Shown piece after piece: positions 43,668-52,564 of a stretch of 64,000 bases of DNA. The DNA is taken from positions 1-64,000 of the forward strand of contig JAGTRU010000021.1 of assembly GCA_018261905.1 (NCBI GenBank). Direction: 5' to 3'. The stretch is from Pseudomonadota bacterium. GTDB lineage: Bacteria; Pseudomonadota; Gammaproteobacteria; Burkholderiales; Rhodocyclaceae. Below the pieces are notes generated by a model. It did no database searches and was not told the DNA's origin. It saw only the letters and a list, made by a program, of their open reading frames with translations. Each line of letters opens with the position of its first letter. The first letter of the stretch is position 1. The translations under genes were made by a program, and so were the position numbers.

Positions 43668-43940
43668 ATGATTGTTTCGCTGGCCTACGATCCAGACAAC
43701 AAGCGAATATTCGCACTCTGTCGCACCGATTCTCCGTACCAAGCTGACATCAGGTTCTTCATCAAGGATGGAGAAGAGGCTTTCGGGATCTCGTTTGAGA
43801 AGCTGTCCGGTTTGATCTCCATCCAAGTCGATAACGACGGCATGGGTGTAACCATGGAAGAGCGGCCAGCTTGCATCCCGGCCAAGACAGATGAACTACC
43901 GGTCTGGCTGCGCTTTGCTTCCAGTGCAGCGGCTGAATAA
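43668..43940 (+). CDS. Small hypothetical protein, 90 residues
   Basis: ATG 43668 follows AAGGGG at good spacing; a longer frame from 43557 has no ribosome site. The product (MIVSLAYDPDNKRIFALCRTDSPYQADIRFFIKDGEEAFGISFEKLSG...) looks like a small soluble mixed alpha/beta protein. No family recognised. It lies right behind the array and 55 bp before a Phd-type antitoxin gene, with which it may be co-transcribed; whether it is linked to it functionally is unknown. Confidence 0.5.
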   Translation: MIVSLAYDPDNKRIFALCRTDSPYQADIRFFIKDGEEAFGISFEKLSGLISIQVDNDGMGVTMEERPACIPAKTDELPVWLRFASSAAAE

Positions 43941-43995
43941 TAGGTAGAAAAATTGCGCTATCGTTCGATGGCAACTTGAAACCTGGAGTACCGAC

Positions 43996-44319
43996 ATGCA
44001 CATCTTTACTGTCCGCGATCTGCGCGAACGTACCGGCGAGTTGATCCGTGGGGTCGAGAACGGTGAGTTGGCGGTCATTACCAAGCATGGCACGCCGGTA
44101 TTTGTTGCTGTGCCTTTCGACGAAACCTTGCTCCGCGAAGGTGTGGGGGCGGCGCTGGCGATCAAGCTGTTTGACGAGGAGCATATTTCCCTCAATCGAG
44201 CCGCCAAGCTGGCGGGGCTTTCGGTGAGTGAAACGATCGATATGCTGGGCCGGCATGGTGTGGCGGTGATTCGTCCGACCGAGGAAGAGCTTGAGCGCGA
44301 GCTTGCCGACTTCAGCTAG
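43996..44319 (+). CDS. Phd-type antitoxin fused to a UPF0175 domain
   Basis: A 107-residue protein of two parts. Residues 1-50 are a Phd/YefM fold (MHIFTVRDLRERTGELIRGVENGELAVITKHGTPVFVAVPFDE). Residues 50-95 match UPF0175 (VGAALAIKLFDEEHISLNRAAKLAGLSVSETIDMLGRHGVAVI), a helix-turn-helix-like domain seen in antitoxins of PIN toxins. No toxin gene follows within the next 240 bp, so the antitoxin is either an orphan or paired with the 90-residue protein upstream. Confidence 0.75.
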   Translation: MHIFTVRDLRERTGELIRGVENGELAVITKHGTPVFVAVPFDETLLREGVGAALAIKLFDEEHISLNRAAKLAGLSVSETIDMLGRHGVAVIRPTEEELERELADFS

Positions 44320-44372
44320 GAAGATGCCGTATTTCCACCGCCAAGGCATCAAATAGCGCATCTGCAAAAAGT

Positions 44373-44394
44373 GACGCGGCCAATTGGCCGCGTC
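44373..44394. repeat. 22-bp perfect palindrome
   Basis: The core ACGCGGCCAATTGGCCGCGT plus one flanking pair is exactly self-complementary. It lies 54 bases after the antitoxin stop and 165 before azlC. No T run follows, so a DNA-binding site or a Rho-assisted stop is as likely as an intrinsic terminator. Confidence 0.6.
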
Positions 44395-44558
44395 GTTGCG
44401 GATCAGGTATGGGGCAGTAGTGCCGAAGCGCAGTCTGACGTCACCGCGACTCGACTATATTAATTTCGGCATCGAGGTTCAAGCCGATCATCCAATCAGG
44501 CGTCTAGTGCCAGCATTTCCGGCTGTAGCATAGCGGCCTCCCCGTTCTTCTTCCCACC

Positions 44559-45269
44559 ATGCCGACCAATCCCGATAACCCAGCCCGCACTGAATTCCTC
44601 GCCGGCGTGCGTGCCGAACTGCCGCTCCTGCTCGGTGTCGTTCCTTTCGGCCTGATTTTTGGCGTGCTCGGTCTGGCGGCGGGTTTGCCGGCCTGGGCGG
44701 TGGTTTTGAGTTCGTCGCTAGTGTTCGGCGGTTCGTCGCAGGTGGTCTTCGCGCAGTTGTGGGGGGCGGCGACGCCGGGGCCGGTGATTGTCGCGACGGT
44801 GGGCGTGGTCAATCTGCGCCATGCGCTGTACAGCGCGGCGGTGGCGGAATATCTGCGGGCCTTGCCGTGGCGCTGGAAGTTGCTGCTCGCCTATTTGCTG
44901 ACCGACGAGGCTTTTGCCGCCGCCATCGGTCGTTTGCGCGACGGGCCGACGACGGCGCAGCGCCACTGGTTCCTGTTCGGTACCGGTTTCACCCTGTGGG
45001 CCGGCTGGCAACTGGCGACGCTGGGCGGGGTGCTGCTCGGGGCGGCAATTCCGGCCGGTTGGTCGCTGGATTTTTCGATTGCCCTGACGTTCATCGCCCT
45101 GCTGGTGCTTGGCGTCCATCGGCGCAGCGAGGCCGGCGCGGCGCTGGTGGCGGCCGTGGTGGCCCTGCTGGCGCAAGGTTTGCCGCACAAGAGCGGCTTG
45201 CTGCTGGCGGCCGGCGTTGGCGTCGCGGCGGGCCTGCTGTTCCGGCATGGCGAAGGGGATTCGGCATGA
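44559..45269 (+). CDS. azlC: AzlC-family branched-chain amino acid exporter, large subunit
   Basis: A 236-residue inner membrane protein with the AzlC pattern: FLAGVRAELPLLLGVVPFGLIFGVLGLAAGLPAWAVVLSSSLVFGGSSQVVFAQLW near the N-terminus, then VVNLRHALYSAAVAEYL and LLTDEAFAAAI. Together with the small AzlD subunit it exports branched-chain amino acids or related compounds. Its stop overlaps the azlD start (ATGA). Confidence 0.92.
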   Translation: MPTNPDNPARTEFLAGVRAELPLLLGVVPFGLIFGVLGLAAGLPAWAVVLSSSLVFGGSSQVVFAQLWGAATPGPVIVATVGVVNLRHALYSAAVAEYLRALPWRWKLLLAYLLTDEAFAAAIGRLRDGPTTAQRHWFLFGTGFTLWAGWQLATLGGVLLGAAIPAGWSLDFSIALTFIALLVLGVHRRSEAGAALVAAVVALLAQGLPHKSGLLLAAGVGVAAGLLFRHGEGDSA

Positions 45270-45592
45270 GCCCGGGTTACCTGCTGCTGGTCATGGCGGC
45301 CTGCGGGCTGCTTACCTTCCTGATCCGCCTTTCGTTCATTGCCGGCGGGCGCTGGTTGTCTGCCGGGCCGGGGTTTTCGGCGGCCTTGCGCTATGTGCCG
45401 CCGGCCGTGCTTGGCGCCCTGATCGCCCCGGAGATTTTTCCGGGTGGTCTGGCCAGCGATCTCGGGGCCGGTTCGCCGCGCCTGTGGGCAGCGCTCGTTG
45501 CGCTGGCGGTGGCCTGGCTGACGCGCAATGTACTGGCGACCATCGCCGCCGGAATGCTGGCTTTATGGGGCGTGCAGGGCTGGCTGGCATAA
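45266..45592 (+). CDS. azlD: AzlD-family small subunit of the amino acid exporter
   Basis: A 108-residue protein with three to four membrane segments and the AzlD features LLLVMAACGLLTFLIRLSFI, ALRYVPPAVLGALIAPEIF and a final AVAWLTRNVLATIAAGMLALWG. Translationally coupled to azlC through ATGA at 45266. Confidence 0.9.
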   Translation: MSPGYLLLVMAACGLLTFLIRLSFIAGGRWLSAGPGFSAALRYVPPAVLGALIAPEIFPGGLASDLGAGSPRLWAALVALAVAWLTRNVLATIAAGMLALWGVQGWLA

Positions 45593-45658
45593 CGGGGCGG
45601 CGGCGGGCAAACCTGCTAATATTCCCGCTTCGCTGCAATGCAACAATCACAAAATATA

Positions 45659-46867
45659 ATGTCTACCCCAACCGATAAAATGAGCCCCGAGGAACGCCGT
45701 GCCGGTGCTTCGCTGGCTTCCATCTTTGCCCTGCGCATGCTGGGGCTGTTCCTGATCCTGCCGGTCTTTTCGGTTTATGCGAAGACCTTGCCGGGCGGCG
45801 ATAACCTGGCTCTGGTGGGGTTTGCGCTGGGTGCCTACGGCCTGACCCAGGCGGTCTTCCAGATTCCCTACGGGATTGCTTCCGATCTTTGGGGGCGCAA
45901 GCAGGTGATTGTCGTCGGCCTGTTGATTTTTGCGCTGGGCAGTTTCGTCGCGGCCTGGGCGCCGGATATGAATTGGATCATCGTCGGTCGCGTGCTGCAG
46001 GGCATGGGTGCCATTTCGGCGGCGGTTACGGCGCTGGCCGCCGATCTGACGCGTGAGGAGCATCGCACCAAGGTGATGGCGATGATCGGTTCGTCGATCG
46101 GCCTGGTTTTTGCGCTGTCGCTGGTCGCCGCGCCGCTGCTTTACGGCTGGATCGGGATGGGGGGCATCTTCGGGGTGACCGGGGGATTGGCGCTCGGGGC
46201 CATCGTTCTGCTGCTCAAGGCGGTGCCGCCGGCGCCGCGGCGGCATGGGCACGAAAAGTTGCCGCTGCGCCGGGTGCTGTTGGATGGCGATCTGTTGCGC
46301 CTGAATCTGGGGATTTTCGTCTTGCACCTGGTGCAGATGGCGATGTTCGTGGTTCTGCCGCATGCCCTGGTCAATTTCGGCGGTTTGCCGGCGGCGGCGC
46401 ACTGGATGGTTTATCTGCCGGCCGTGCTGGTTTCTTTTGCGCTCATGGTGCCGGCGATTATCGCGGCCGAGCGCAAGGACAAGATGCGACCGATTTTCCT
46501 GGCCGCCATCGCCCTGCTGGTGGTCGTGCAATTGGGCTTGCTGGTGCTGGGCGAGAATTTGTGGGGGCTGGCCGGCTCGCTGCTGCTCTTCTTCGTTGCC
46601 TTCAATATCCTTGAGGCGACGCTGCCTTCGCTGGTTTCGCGGACGGCGCCGCCAGCCGCCAAGGGGGCGGCCCTCGGGGTCTATAACACGACGCAGGCGC
46701 TGGGCTTATTCACCGGCGGCGCGGTGGGGGGTTATATCGCCCAGCATTTCGGCGATAATGCTGTTTTTGCTGCCTGTGCCGGGCTGATTCTGCTCTGGCT
46801 GGTCGTGGCAAATTCGATGAATTTTCCGCAACGGCGCGTGCCGCCGGTTGCGGCTCAAACAGCTTAG
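45659..46867 (+). CDS. Major facilitator superfamily exporter (YajR-like)
   Basis: A 402-residue protein with 12 membrane segments. The MFS loop motif [24 protein letters not shown] appears after segment 2, and [39 protein letters not shown] after segment 4. It belongs to a drug-exporter-like group whose gene stands before ssb in many betaproteobacteria. ATG 45659 starts the conserved region; an earlier ATG (45638) is possible. The substrate is unknown. ssb follows 13 bp later. Confidence 0.88.
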   Translation: MSTPTDKMSPEERRAGASLASIFALRMLGLFLILPVFSVYAKTLPGGDNLALVGFALGAYGLTQAVFQIPYGIASDLWGRKQVIVVGLLIFALGSFVAAWAPDMNWIIVGRVLQGMGAISAAVTALAADLTREEHRTKVMAMIGSSIGLVFALSLVAAPLLYGWIGMGGIFGVTGGLALGAIVLLLKAVPPAPRRHGHEKLPLRRVLLDGDLLRLNLGIFVLHLVQMAMFVVLPHALVNFGGLPAAAHWMVYLPAVLVSFALMVPAIIAAERKDKMRPIFLAAIALLVVVQLGLLVLGENLWGLAGSLLLFFVAFNILEATLPSLVSRTAPPAAKGAALGVYNTTQALGLFTGGAVGGYIAQHFGDNAVFAACAGLILLWLVVANSMNFPQRRVPPVAAQTA

Positions 46868-46880
46868 GGAGAGGTGGGTT

Positions 46881-47354
46881 ATGGCTTCGGTTAATAAATG
46901 GATCGGTATCGGTAATTTGGGGCGTGACCCGGAGATGCGTTATACGGCCAGCGGCGAGGCGATTTGCAATTTCAGCATTGCCTGCACGGATACCTGGAAA
47001 GACAAGCAGACCGGCGAGAAGAAAGAGCAGACCGAGTGGGTGCGTATCTCGTTCTTCGGCAAGCTGGCGGAAATTGCCGGCCAGTATTTGAAGAAGGGTT
47101 CGCAGGTGTATATCGAAGGCAGCCTGCGCACCCGCAAGTGGACCGACAAGGATGGCCAGGAGCGTTACACCACCGAAATCCGCGGCGAAGAAATGAAAAT
47201 GCTCGGTTCCCGCCAGGGCATGGGCGCGCCGGCTTCGTCGGGCGGCGGTGGCGGGGGGGGCTACGACAACGAGCCGACCGATTACGCGCCGGCCCCGGCC
47301 AAGAACAAGCCGAAGCCTTCCTTCGACGATCTCGGCGACGACATTCCGTTTTGA
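46881..47354 (+). CDS. ssb: Single-stranded DNA-binding protein
   Basis: A 157-residue protein: OB fold at 1-110 ([67 protein letters not shown]), a Gly-rich linker, and the acidic tip DDLGDDIPF that recruits repair proteins. ATG 46881 has GGTGGG upstream. It binds ssDNA in replication and repair. Confidence 0.97.
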   Translation: MASVNKWIGIGNLGRDPEMRYTASGEAICNFSIACTDTWKDKQTGEKKEQTEWVRISFFGKLAEIAGQYLKKGSQVYIEGSLRTRKWTDKDGQERYTTEIRGEEMKMLGSRQGMGAPASSGGGGGGGYDNEPTDYAPAPAKNKPKPSFDDLGDDIPF

Positions 47355-47367
47355 CCTTTTTTAGCCG

Positions 47368-47400
47368 GCGCCACCCACTGGGTGGCGCAGTGAATTTTTT
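47368..47400 (+). terminator. Hairpin after ssb
   Basis: GCGCCACCC and GGGTGGCGC pair perfectly around ACT, 14 bases after the ssb stop. The T run (47395-47400) is separated from the stem by AGTGAA, so termination may be partial. Confidence 0.6.
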
Positions 47401-47417
47401 GCCCCGAGGCTGAAATC

Positions 47418-48266
47418 ATGTCCAGCGCCGTCACTTTTAAAGTTCTCGAAGATATTGCCAAGGATCTGTCCGGCAATGAGATCAACTTCCCGACTTTTCT
47501 CGATATCACCTTCCAGGTGCGGACCGCCCTGAAGGACCCGAATCTGAATATCGAGCAACTGGCCAAGCTGGTCGGTGCCGAGCCGCTGATGAGCGCCAAG
47601 ATCATCCGCATGTCGAACTCGGTGGCGATGAATCCTTCCGGGCGGGAAGTCGCCGACGTCAAGAGCGCGATTGTCCGGGTCGGCATGGAAGCGGTGCGCA
47701 CGGTGTCCTTTGCTGTGGCCATGGAGCAGTTGCTGAAGTCGAAGCAGATGCACGCCTTCGAGGGGATTTCCAAGCGCCTGTGGGAACATACCTCGCATGT
47801 CGCGGCGCTGTGTCGGGTGCTGGCCCGCAAGATTGCCAAGATCAATGGCGACGAGGCGATGTTTGCCGGCCTGGTGCACGATATCGGGGTTTTCTACCTG
47901 ATGTCGCGGGCCGCCAATTTCCCGGAACTGGTCAACGACAAGGTCGAACTGCATGCCCTGCTGGTCGGCTGGCACGACAACATCGGGCATGCCCTGCTGT
48001 CGGCCCTGAACCTGCCGGAGTCGGTGCTGGTGGCGGTGCAGGAACATGAGACGGATCGCGAGATCAGCGTTCTCAAGTCGCTGTCCGATGTGCTTTATGT
48101 CGCCAACAAGATTGCCAACCGTTCTTCGAGTTGGCGCGATCCCAAGCTGGACGGCGAAGTGGATACCTCGATGCTGGAATCCATTCTCGATGCCGATACG
48201 CTGGCCGAAATCATCGAGGAATCGCAGGAAGAGGTCCAGTCGCTGAAAGCCGCGCTGGGCGGATGA
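47418..48266 (+). CDS. HDOD-domain signalling protein
   Basis: A 282-residue protein consisting mostly of an HDOD domain (about 20-215): FPTFLDITFQVRTALKDPNLNIEQLAKLVGAEPLMSAKIIRMSNSVAMNPSGREVADVKSAIVRVG, then MFAGLVHDIGVFYLM and ALLSALNLPESVLVAVQEHE. HDOD proteins lack phosphodiesterase activity and act in signal transduction, c-di-GMP-linked motility and DNA uptake. It has no sensor domain of its own, so its input is unclear. Confidence 0.88.
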   Translation: MSSAVTFKVLEDIAKDLSGNEINFPTFLDITFQVRTALKDPNLNIEQLAKLVGAEPLMSAKIIRMSNSVAMNPSGREVADVKSAIVRVGMEAVRTVSFAVAMEQLLKSKQMHAFEGISKRLWEHTSHVAALCRVLARKIAKINGDEAMFAGLVHDIGVFYLMSRAANFPELVNDKVELHALLVGWHDNIGHALLSALNLPESVLVAVQEHETDREISVLKSLSDVLYVANKIANRSSSWRDPKLDGEVDTSMLESILDADTLAEIIEESQEEVQSLKAALGG

Positions 48267-48349
48267 AGGCGTGATGCCCCGGGGCTTGCGGCAGGAACAA
48301 CGGGGGAAGCCAGAGCGGTTATCAAATCGCCGGCGATTCAGGGGTAATT

Positions 48350-50245
48350 ATGAGTAGCAGTCACGATCTGGCCGGGAATGTTTCCGGCAAGCGCCTCGCC
48401 GTTCTCGCCCTGGCCGCCCTTGGGGTGGTCTATGGCGATATCGGCACCAGCCCGCTGTATGCGGTCAAGGAAGTCTTCGCCGGCAATCATCCGATTCCGG
48501 TCACCGAAGCCAATATTTTCGGCAGCCTGTCGCTGTTTTTCTGGGCGCTGATCATTGTCGTCTCGATCAAGTACGTGATTTTCATCATGCGCGCCGACAA
48601 CCGGGGCGAGGGCGGCATCATGGCGATGATCGCCCTGGCGCTGCACGACGCCCAGGGCAAGCCGGTGCAGATGAAGATGATCATGATCGTTGGCATCCTG
48701 GGCGCCGCGATGTTCTACGGCGACGGCATGGTGACGCCGGCGATGTCGGTGTTGTCGGCGGTCGAGGGGCTGGAGGTGGCGACCCCGGCCTTCAAGCCCT
48801 TCGTGATCCCGCTGACGATGATCGTGCTGTTCGGGCTATTTTTCGTGCAGCGCCGCGGCACGGCCGTGGTCGGCGCCTTTTTCGGCCCGGTCATGCTGCT
48901 TTGGTTCAGTGTCCTGGCCCTGCTCGGCGTCTATAACATCGTCGATCATCCGGCCATCCTGAGCGCCCTGAATCCGCTCTACGGTGTCGAGTTCCTGTTC
49001 GCCAACAAGGCACTGGCCCTCGTTGCCATGGGTAATGTGGTGCTCGCCGTCACCGGTGCCGAAGCGCTCTATGCCGATATGGGCCACTTCGGCCGCAAAC
49101 CGATCCAGCGCGCCTGGTTCGCTTTCGTGCTGCCGGCCCTGGTCCTCAATTATTTCGGGCAGGGGGCGTTGATCCTCGGCGAACCGGAAGCCGCCAAGAA
49201 TCCGTTCTTCCATCTGGCGCCCGACTGGGCGCTCTTTCCGCTCGTTGGGCTGGCCACCGTGGCGACGGTGATCGCTTCGCAGGCGGTGATTTCCGGGGCC
49301 TTCTCGGTGACCCGCCAGGCCATGCAACTCGGCTTCATGCCGCGCATGGAAGTGCAGCACACCTCGGAACGGGAGGCCGGGCAGATTTACCTGCCGGCGG
49401 TCAACTGGGGCCTGATGGTGGCGGTGATGATTCTCGTGCTCGGCTTCAAGTCCTCGAACAACCTGGCCGCCGCCTACGGTATCGCGGTGACCGGCGACAT
49501 GGTGATTACCTCGATCCTGGCCACGGTGGTCGTCGCCCGTTCGTGGAAGTGGGGCTGGGGACGGGCGATCGCGCTGTTCTCCTGCTTCCTCGTCGTCGAA
49601 CTGATCTTCCTCGCCGCCAATATCCTGAAAATTCCCGATGGCGGCTGGTTCCCGCTGGTCGCCGGGGTCGCCGTCTTCGTCCTGATGACGACCTGGAAGC
49701 GCGGTCGGCAATTGCTCTCCGAGCGTCTCAAGGGCGAGCGCTTGGAACTTTCGATGTTCATCGAATCCTTGTCGACCTCGATGCCGACCCGGGTCTATGG
49801 CACCTCGGTGTTCCTCAATGCCGATCCGAAGGGCGTGCCGCACGCGCTGCTCCACAACCTGATGCACAACAAGGTGCTGCACGAGCGCGTGGTACTGGTT
49901 TCGGTCCAGTTCTACGACGTGCCTTTCGTGCCCGACATCGACCGCGTCGAAGTCAAGCAGATGAAGGAAAATTTCTGGAGCGTCATCGTCCAGTACGGCT
50001 TCAAGGACGATCCCGACATTCCGGCGGCCTTGCTCCTTTGCGCCGAAAACGGTCTGGAGTTCAGCGCCCTCGAAACCTCCTACTTCATCGGCCGGGAAAC
50101 CCTGATTCCCCGGCTCAATTCCGACATGGCCTTCTGGCGCGAAAAACTGTTCGTCGCCATGTTCCGCAACGCCGGCTCGGCAACGGCCTTCTTCAAGATC
50201 CCGAGCAATCGGGTAGTGGAACTCGGGACGCAGGTGGTTCTTTAG
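48350..50245 (+). CDS. kup: Kup-type potassium uptake protein
   Basis: A 631-residue protein with 12 membrane segments in the first 430 residues and a cytoplasmic tail. Family motifs: LAALGVVYGDIGTSPLYAVKEVF at 21-43, ADNRGEGGIMAMIALAL, GAAMFYGDGMVTPAMSVLSAVEGLEV and ALYADMGHFGRKPIQRAWF. Kup is a proton-coupled K+ importer. It is followed by a palindromic stretch that can end transcription from both sides. Confidence 0.96.
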   Translation: MSSSHDLAGNVSGKRLAVLALAALGVVYGDIGTSPLYAVKEVFAGNHPIPVTEANIFGSLSLFFWALIIVVSIKYVIFIMRADNRGEGGIMAMIALALHDAQGKPVQMKMIMIVGILGAAMFYGDGMVTPAMSVLSAVEGLEVATPAFKPFVIPLTMIVLFGLFFVQRRGTAVVGAFFGPVMLLWFSVLALLGVYNIVDHPAILSALNPLYGVEFLFANKALALVAMGNVVLAVTGAEALYADMGHFGRKPIQRAWFAFVLPALVLNYFGQGALILGEPEAAKNPFFHLAPDWALFPLVGLATVATVIASQAVISGAFSVTRQAMQLGFMPRMEVQHTSEREAGQIYLPAVNWGLMVAVMILVLGFKSSNNLAAAYGIAVTGDMVITSILATVVVARSWKWGWGRAIALFSCFLVVELIFLAANILKIPDGGWFPLVAGVAVFVLMTTWKRGRQLLSERLKGERLELSMFIESLSTSMPTRVYGTSVFLNADPKGVPHALLHNLMHNKVLHERVVLVSVQFYDVPFVPDIDRVEVKQMKENFWSVIVQYGFKDDPDIPAALLLCAENGLEFSALETSYFIGRETLIPRLNSDMAFWREKLFVAMFRNAGSATAFFKIPSNRVVELGTQVVL

Positions 50246-50250
50246 TTGTT

Positions 50251-50318
50251 AGGATCGAGGATCCAGGATCGAGTAAAGGCGGCGCCTACTCGATCCTAAT
50301 AGCTCGATCCTCGATCCT
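50251..50318. terminator. Bidirectional inverted repeat between kup and rfaE2
   Basis: Left arms AGGATCGAGGATC and AGGATCGAGTA and right arms TACTCGATCCT and GATCCTCGATCCT can pair around GGCGGCGCC. The stretch is built of a repeated GGATCGAG unit. The two genes converge on it, which suggests a shared terminator; an intergenic repeat element is an alternative. Confidence 0.65.
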
Positions 50319-50323
50319 GCCTT

Positions 50324-50812
50324 TTACAGGCGGCGAATCTTTTCCAGCAGGGCCGTCGTCGATTTCTGGTGGATGAACGGGATCGAATGTACCGTGCCGC
50401 CCCAACTACTGACCTCGCTGCCGCCGACGATCTTGTCGACCGGCCAGTCGCCGCCCTTGACCAGGATTTCCGGGCGGCATTCGAGGATGCGTTGCAATGG
50501 GGTGTCTTCGTCGAACCAGGTGACCAGCGAGACGCAGCCGAGGGCCGCCATCACCGCCAGGCGGTCGGCCAGGGTGTTGACCGGGCGGTCGTCGCCCTTG
50601 CCCTGGCGTTTGACCGAGGCATCGCTGTTGAGGGCGACCACCAGGCTGACGCCGAGCGCCGCCGCCTGCGCCAGATAAGTGACATGACCGCGATGCAGGA
50701 TGTCGAAACAGCCGTTGGTGAAGACCAGCGGGCGGGCGATTTGGGCGGCGCGGGCAGCCAGTTGTTCAGGCCGGCAGATTTTCGCTTCGAAGCCGGGGGC
50801 GGCGTAGGTCAT
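50324..50812 (-). CDS. rfaE2: D-glycero-beta-D-manno-heptose 1-phosphate adenylyltransferase
   Basis: A 162-residue nucleotidyltransferase with TNGCFDILHRGHVTYLAQA (HxGH at 40-43), LNSDASVKRQGKGDDRPVN, and VKGGDWPVDKIVGGSEVSSWGG. It activates heptose phosphate with ATP for ADP-heptose, the LPS core precursor. It is the stand-alone C-terminal half of HldE, as in other betaproteobacteria. The start at 50812 is chosen over a longer frame that reads through the intergenic repeat. Confidence 0.93.
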   Translation of the reverse strand: MTYAAPGFEAKICRPEQLAARAAQIARPLVFTNGCFDILHRGHVTYLAQAAALGVSLVVALNSDASVKRQGKGDDRPVNTLADRLAVMAALGCVSLVTWFDEDTPLQRILECRPEILVKGGDWPVDKIVGGSEVSSWGGTVHSIPFIHQKSTTALLEKIRRL

Positions 50813-50939
50813 GGTGATAGTCGGGGAAGGGAAGAGTCGGCATTTTAGTGCAACGCGCTTCGCTTCTCGCTTCCTATCCGGCAACGAACGGTCGCTACGG
50901 TTCGCTGAGTCAAGCGTGAGGCCATGCCGACATATACCT

Positions 50940-51085
50940 AGAAAACGCAATTGCACCGCAGAGACGCGGAGATGCCGAGGACTTGCCCGGAATATGTGGT
51001 ACAGCTTTTTTGGTAACTGCAAAAACGTTGCAAGCCACTGTTTTCACGTTCTTCTCAGCCCCTTTGCGACGTTGCGCTAAGGCAT
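50940..51085. repeat. Dispersed intergenic repeat, copy B
   Basis: The 298-bp interval upstream of rfaE2 contains a second copy of the sequence at 23669-23840, with the blocks AAAACGCAATTG-ACCGC, GAGATGCCGAGGA, GCAAGCCAC and CACGTTCTTCTC in the same order. No ORF in the interval is convincing. Confidence 0.75.
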
Positions 51086-51110
51086 CTGGAATAAATCGGG
51101 CGGAGCGGCT

Positions 51111-51992
51111 TCAGCCGCGAACGCCGTGTTCCGCGAACCACGCCTGGAGCCGGGCCCAGCCGTCGAGAGCGGCTTCCGGCCGATAGCTCGGGCGGTAGTC
51201 GGCATGGAAAGCGTGCGGCGCCTGGGCGTAGACGTGTATTTGCGAGGCCCGGCTGGCCGGGTTGGTTGATTCGCCCAGGCGCTGCCGCATTTTCTCGATA
51301 CTGTCGAGCGGGATGTTCTGGTCGAGACCACCGTAGAGTCCGAGTACCGGCCCCGCGAGTTTGCCGGCGATGTCGATCGGCTGTTGCCGATTCATCTCGC
51401 TGGCCGGGCCGACCAGGCGGCCATACCAGGCGACCGCGGCCTTGATCTGCGGGTTGTGGGCGGCGTACAGCCAGGTGATGCGGCCCCCCCAGCAGAAGCC
51501 GGTAATCCCCAGACGGGCCGCGTCGCCGCCGTTGGCCTTGGCCCAGGCGGCGCAGGCGTCGAGGTCGGCCAGCACCTGGGCGTCGGGGACTTTGCTCACC
51601 AGATTGCTGAGCAATTTCTGGATGTCGTCGTATTGGCGCGGATCGCCCTGCCGGGCATAGAGTTCGGGCGCGATGGCGAGATAGCCCAATTTGGCCAGGC
51701 GGCGGCAGATGTCCTTGATGTACTCATGGACGCCGAACACTTCCTGGACCACCAGAATGACCGGGAAATTGCCGCCTTTCGCCGGCTGGGCACGATAGGC
51801 CGGCATTTCGCCGCCCTCCGCCGGGACCTTGATTTCGCCGGCCGTCAGACCCTCGCTGCTGGTCGCGATAGCGGTTTGCGCCATGACCGGCTGCACGGCC
51901 AGGGCAAAGCCGGCGCCTAGCGCCGTGACCAGGAAACTGCGGCGGCTCAGGGCCGGGCTGGGGTTATTGATTTCGGCTTCGACGCTTGGCAT
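51111..51992 (-). CDS. Dienelactone hydrolase family protein, exported
   Basis: A 293-residue alpha/beta hydrolase. Near the N-terminus a twin-arginine-like signal (SRRSFLVTALGAGFALAVQPVMAQ, Arg17-Arg18) suggests export by Tat. The catalytic triad is Cys167 in GFCWGG, Asp224 in GGLDQNIP and His260 in PHAFHAD, as in dienelactone hydrolases. These enzymes open lactones in chlorocatechol breakdown, but exported relatives have varied ester substrates. No aromatic-degradation genes are nearby, so the substrate is open. Confidence 0.88.
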   Translation of the reverse strand: MPSVEAEINNPSPALSRRSFLVTALGAGFALAVQPVMAQTAIATSSEGLTAGEIKVPAEGGEMPAYRAQPAKGGNFPVILVVQEVFGVHEYIKDICRRLAKLGYLAIAPELYARQGDPRQYDDIQKLLSNLVSKVPDAQVLADLDACAAWAKANGGDAARLGITGFCWGGRITWLYAAHNPQIKAAVAWYGRLVGPASEMNRQQPIDIAGKLAGPVLGLYGGLDQNIPLDSIEKMRQRLGESTNPASRASQIHVYAQAPHAFHADYRPSYRPEAALDGWARLQAWFAEHGVRG

Positions 51993-52277
51993 GGGGGTCT
52001 CCTCGGTTTGGTTGTTGTGGCGCCAGACGATGCATGGCTAGTATATGACAGGTTACCGCGCCAGCGAATTCCCGCAAACCGAGCGGTCGGGGCAATTTTT
52101 CTGCGGCATGGAATAAGGCCGGGCCGTTTCTCGTTGACTAGATACCGGGGCGGCAGATACGGCGCAATCCCCGGGTTTTCCAACCCGTCTCCCGGCTCAA
52201 CCACGCCGGATGCCGGTCCGGCCAGGCGCCAAGCGGCTGACCGGGCTCCGGGCCGTGGCGATAGAAAGGACAGCAAA

Positions 52278-52466
52278 ATGGAAACTCTACTTCTGACACT
52301 GCTTGGCTTGTCGCTGCTCAGCACCTTGTACGGGGCTCTGCGGGTTTTCTTTCTGATGCGTGCCTACAACTATCGTCGCGCCGTCTTCAAGCATCGGCTG
52401 GCGGGACGTCGGGCGGAACGCCGCAACGAAAACCGGCGCGGCGACTGGCGCATGGAGCGCGCTTAG
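52278..52466 (+). CDS. Small membrane protein with a basic tail
   Basis: A 62-residue protein from ATG 52278, which follows AAAGGA. One membrane segment (TLLLTLLGLSLLSTLYGAL, residues 3-21) is followed by a strongly basic tail (YNYRRAVFKHRLAGRRAERRNENRRGDW). No family recognised; the positively charged tail would lie in the cytoplasm near the membrane. Confidence 0.55.
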   Translation: METLLLTLLGLSLLSTLYGALRVFFLMRAYNYRRAVFKHRLAGRRAERRNENRRGDWRMERA

Positions 52467-52564
52467 GCGTCGTCCGCCCGGCCGCCCCCGAACCGCGCCG
52501 GCTTCTTCTGGTCTAAACGGAGGTGAAAGCCACCGTTGTTGACGACCGTGTTTTCGGGGGAACT

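Noticed and set aside
44373..44394. 22-bp palindrome as an intrinsic terminator of the antitoxin gene
   Set aside because: No T run on either side; recorded only as an inverted repeat.
30261..45592. Search for att sites, integrase or insertion sequences around the accessory block
   Set aside because: No transposase or integrase gene and no obvious direct repeats at the edges, so no mobile element is claimed.
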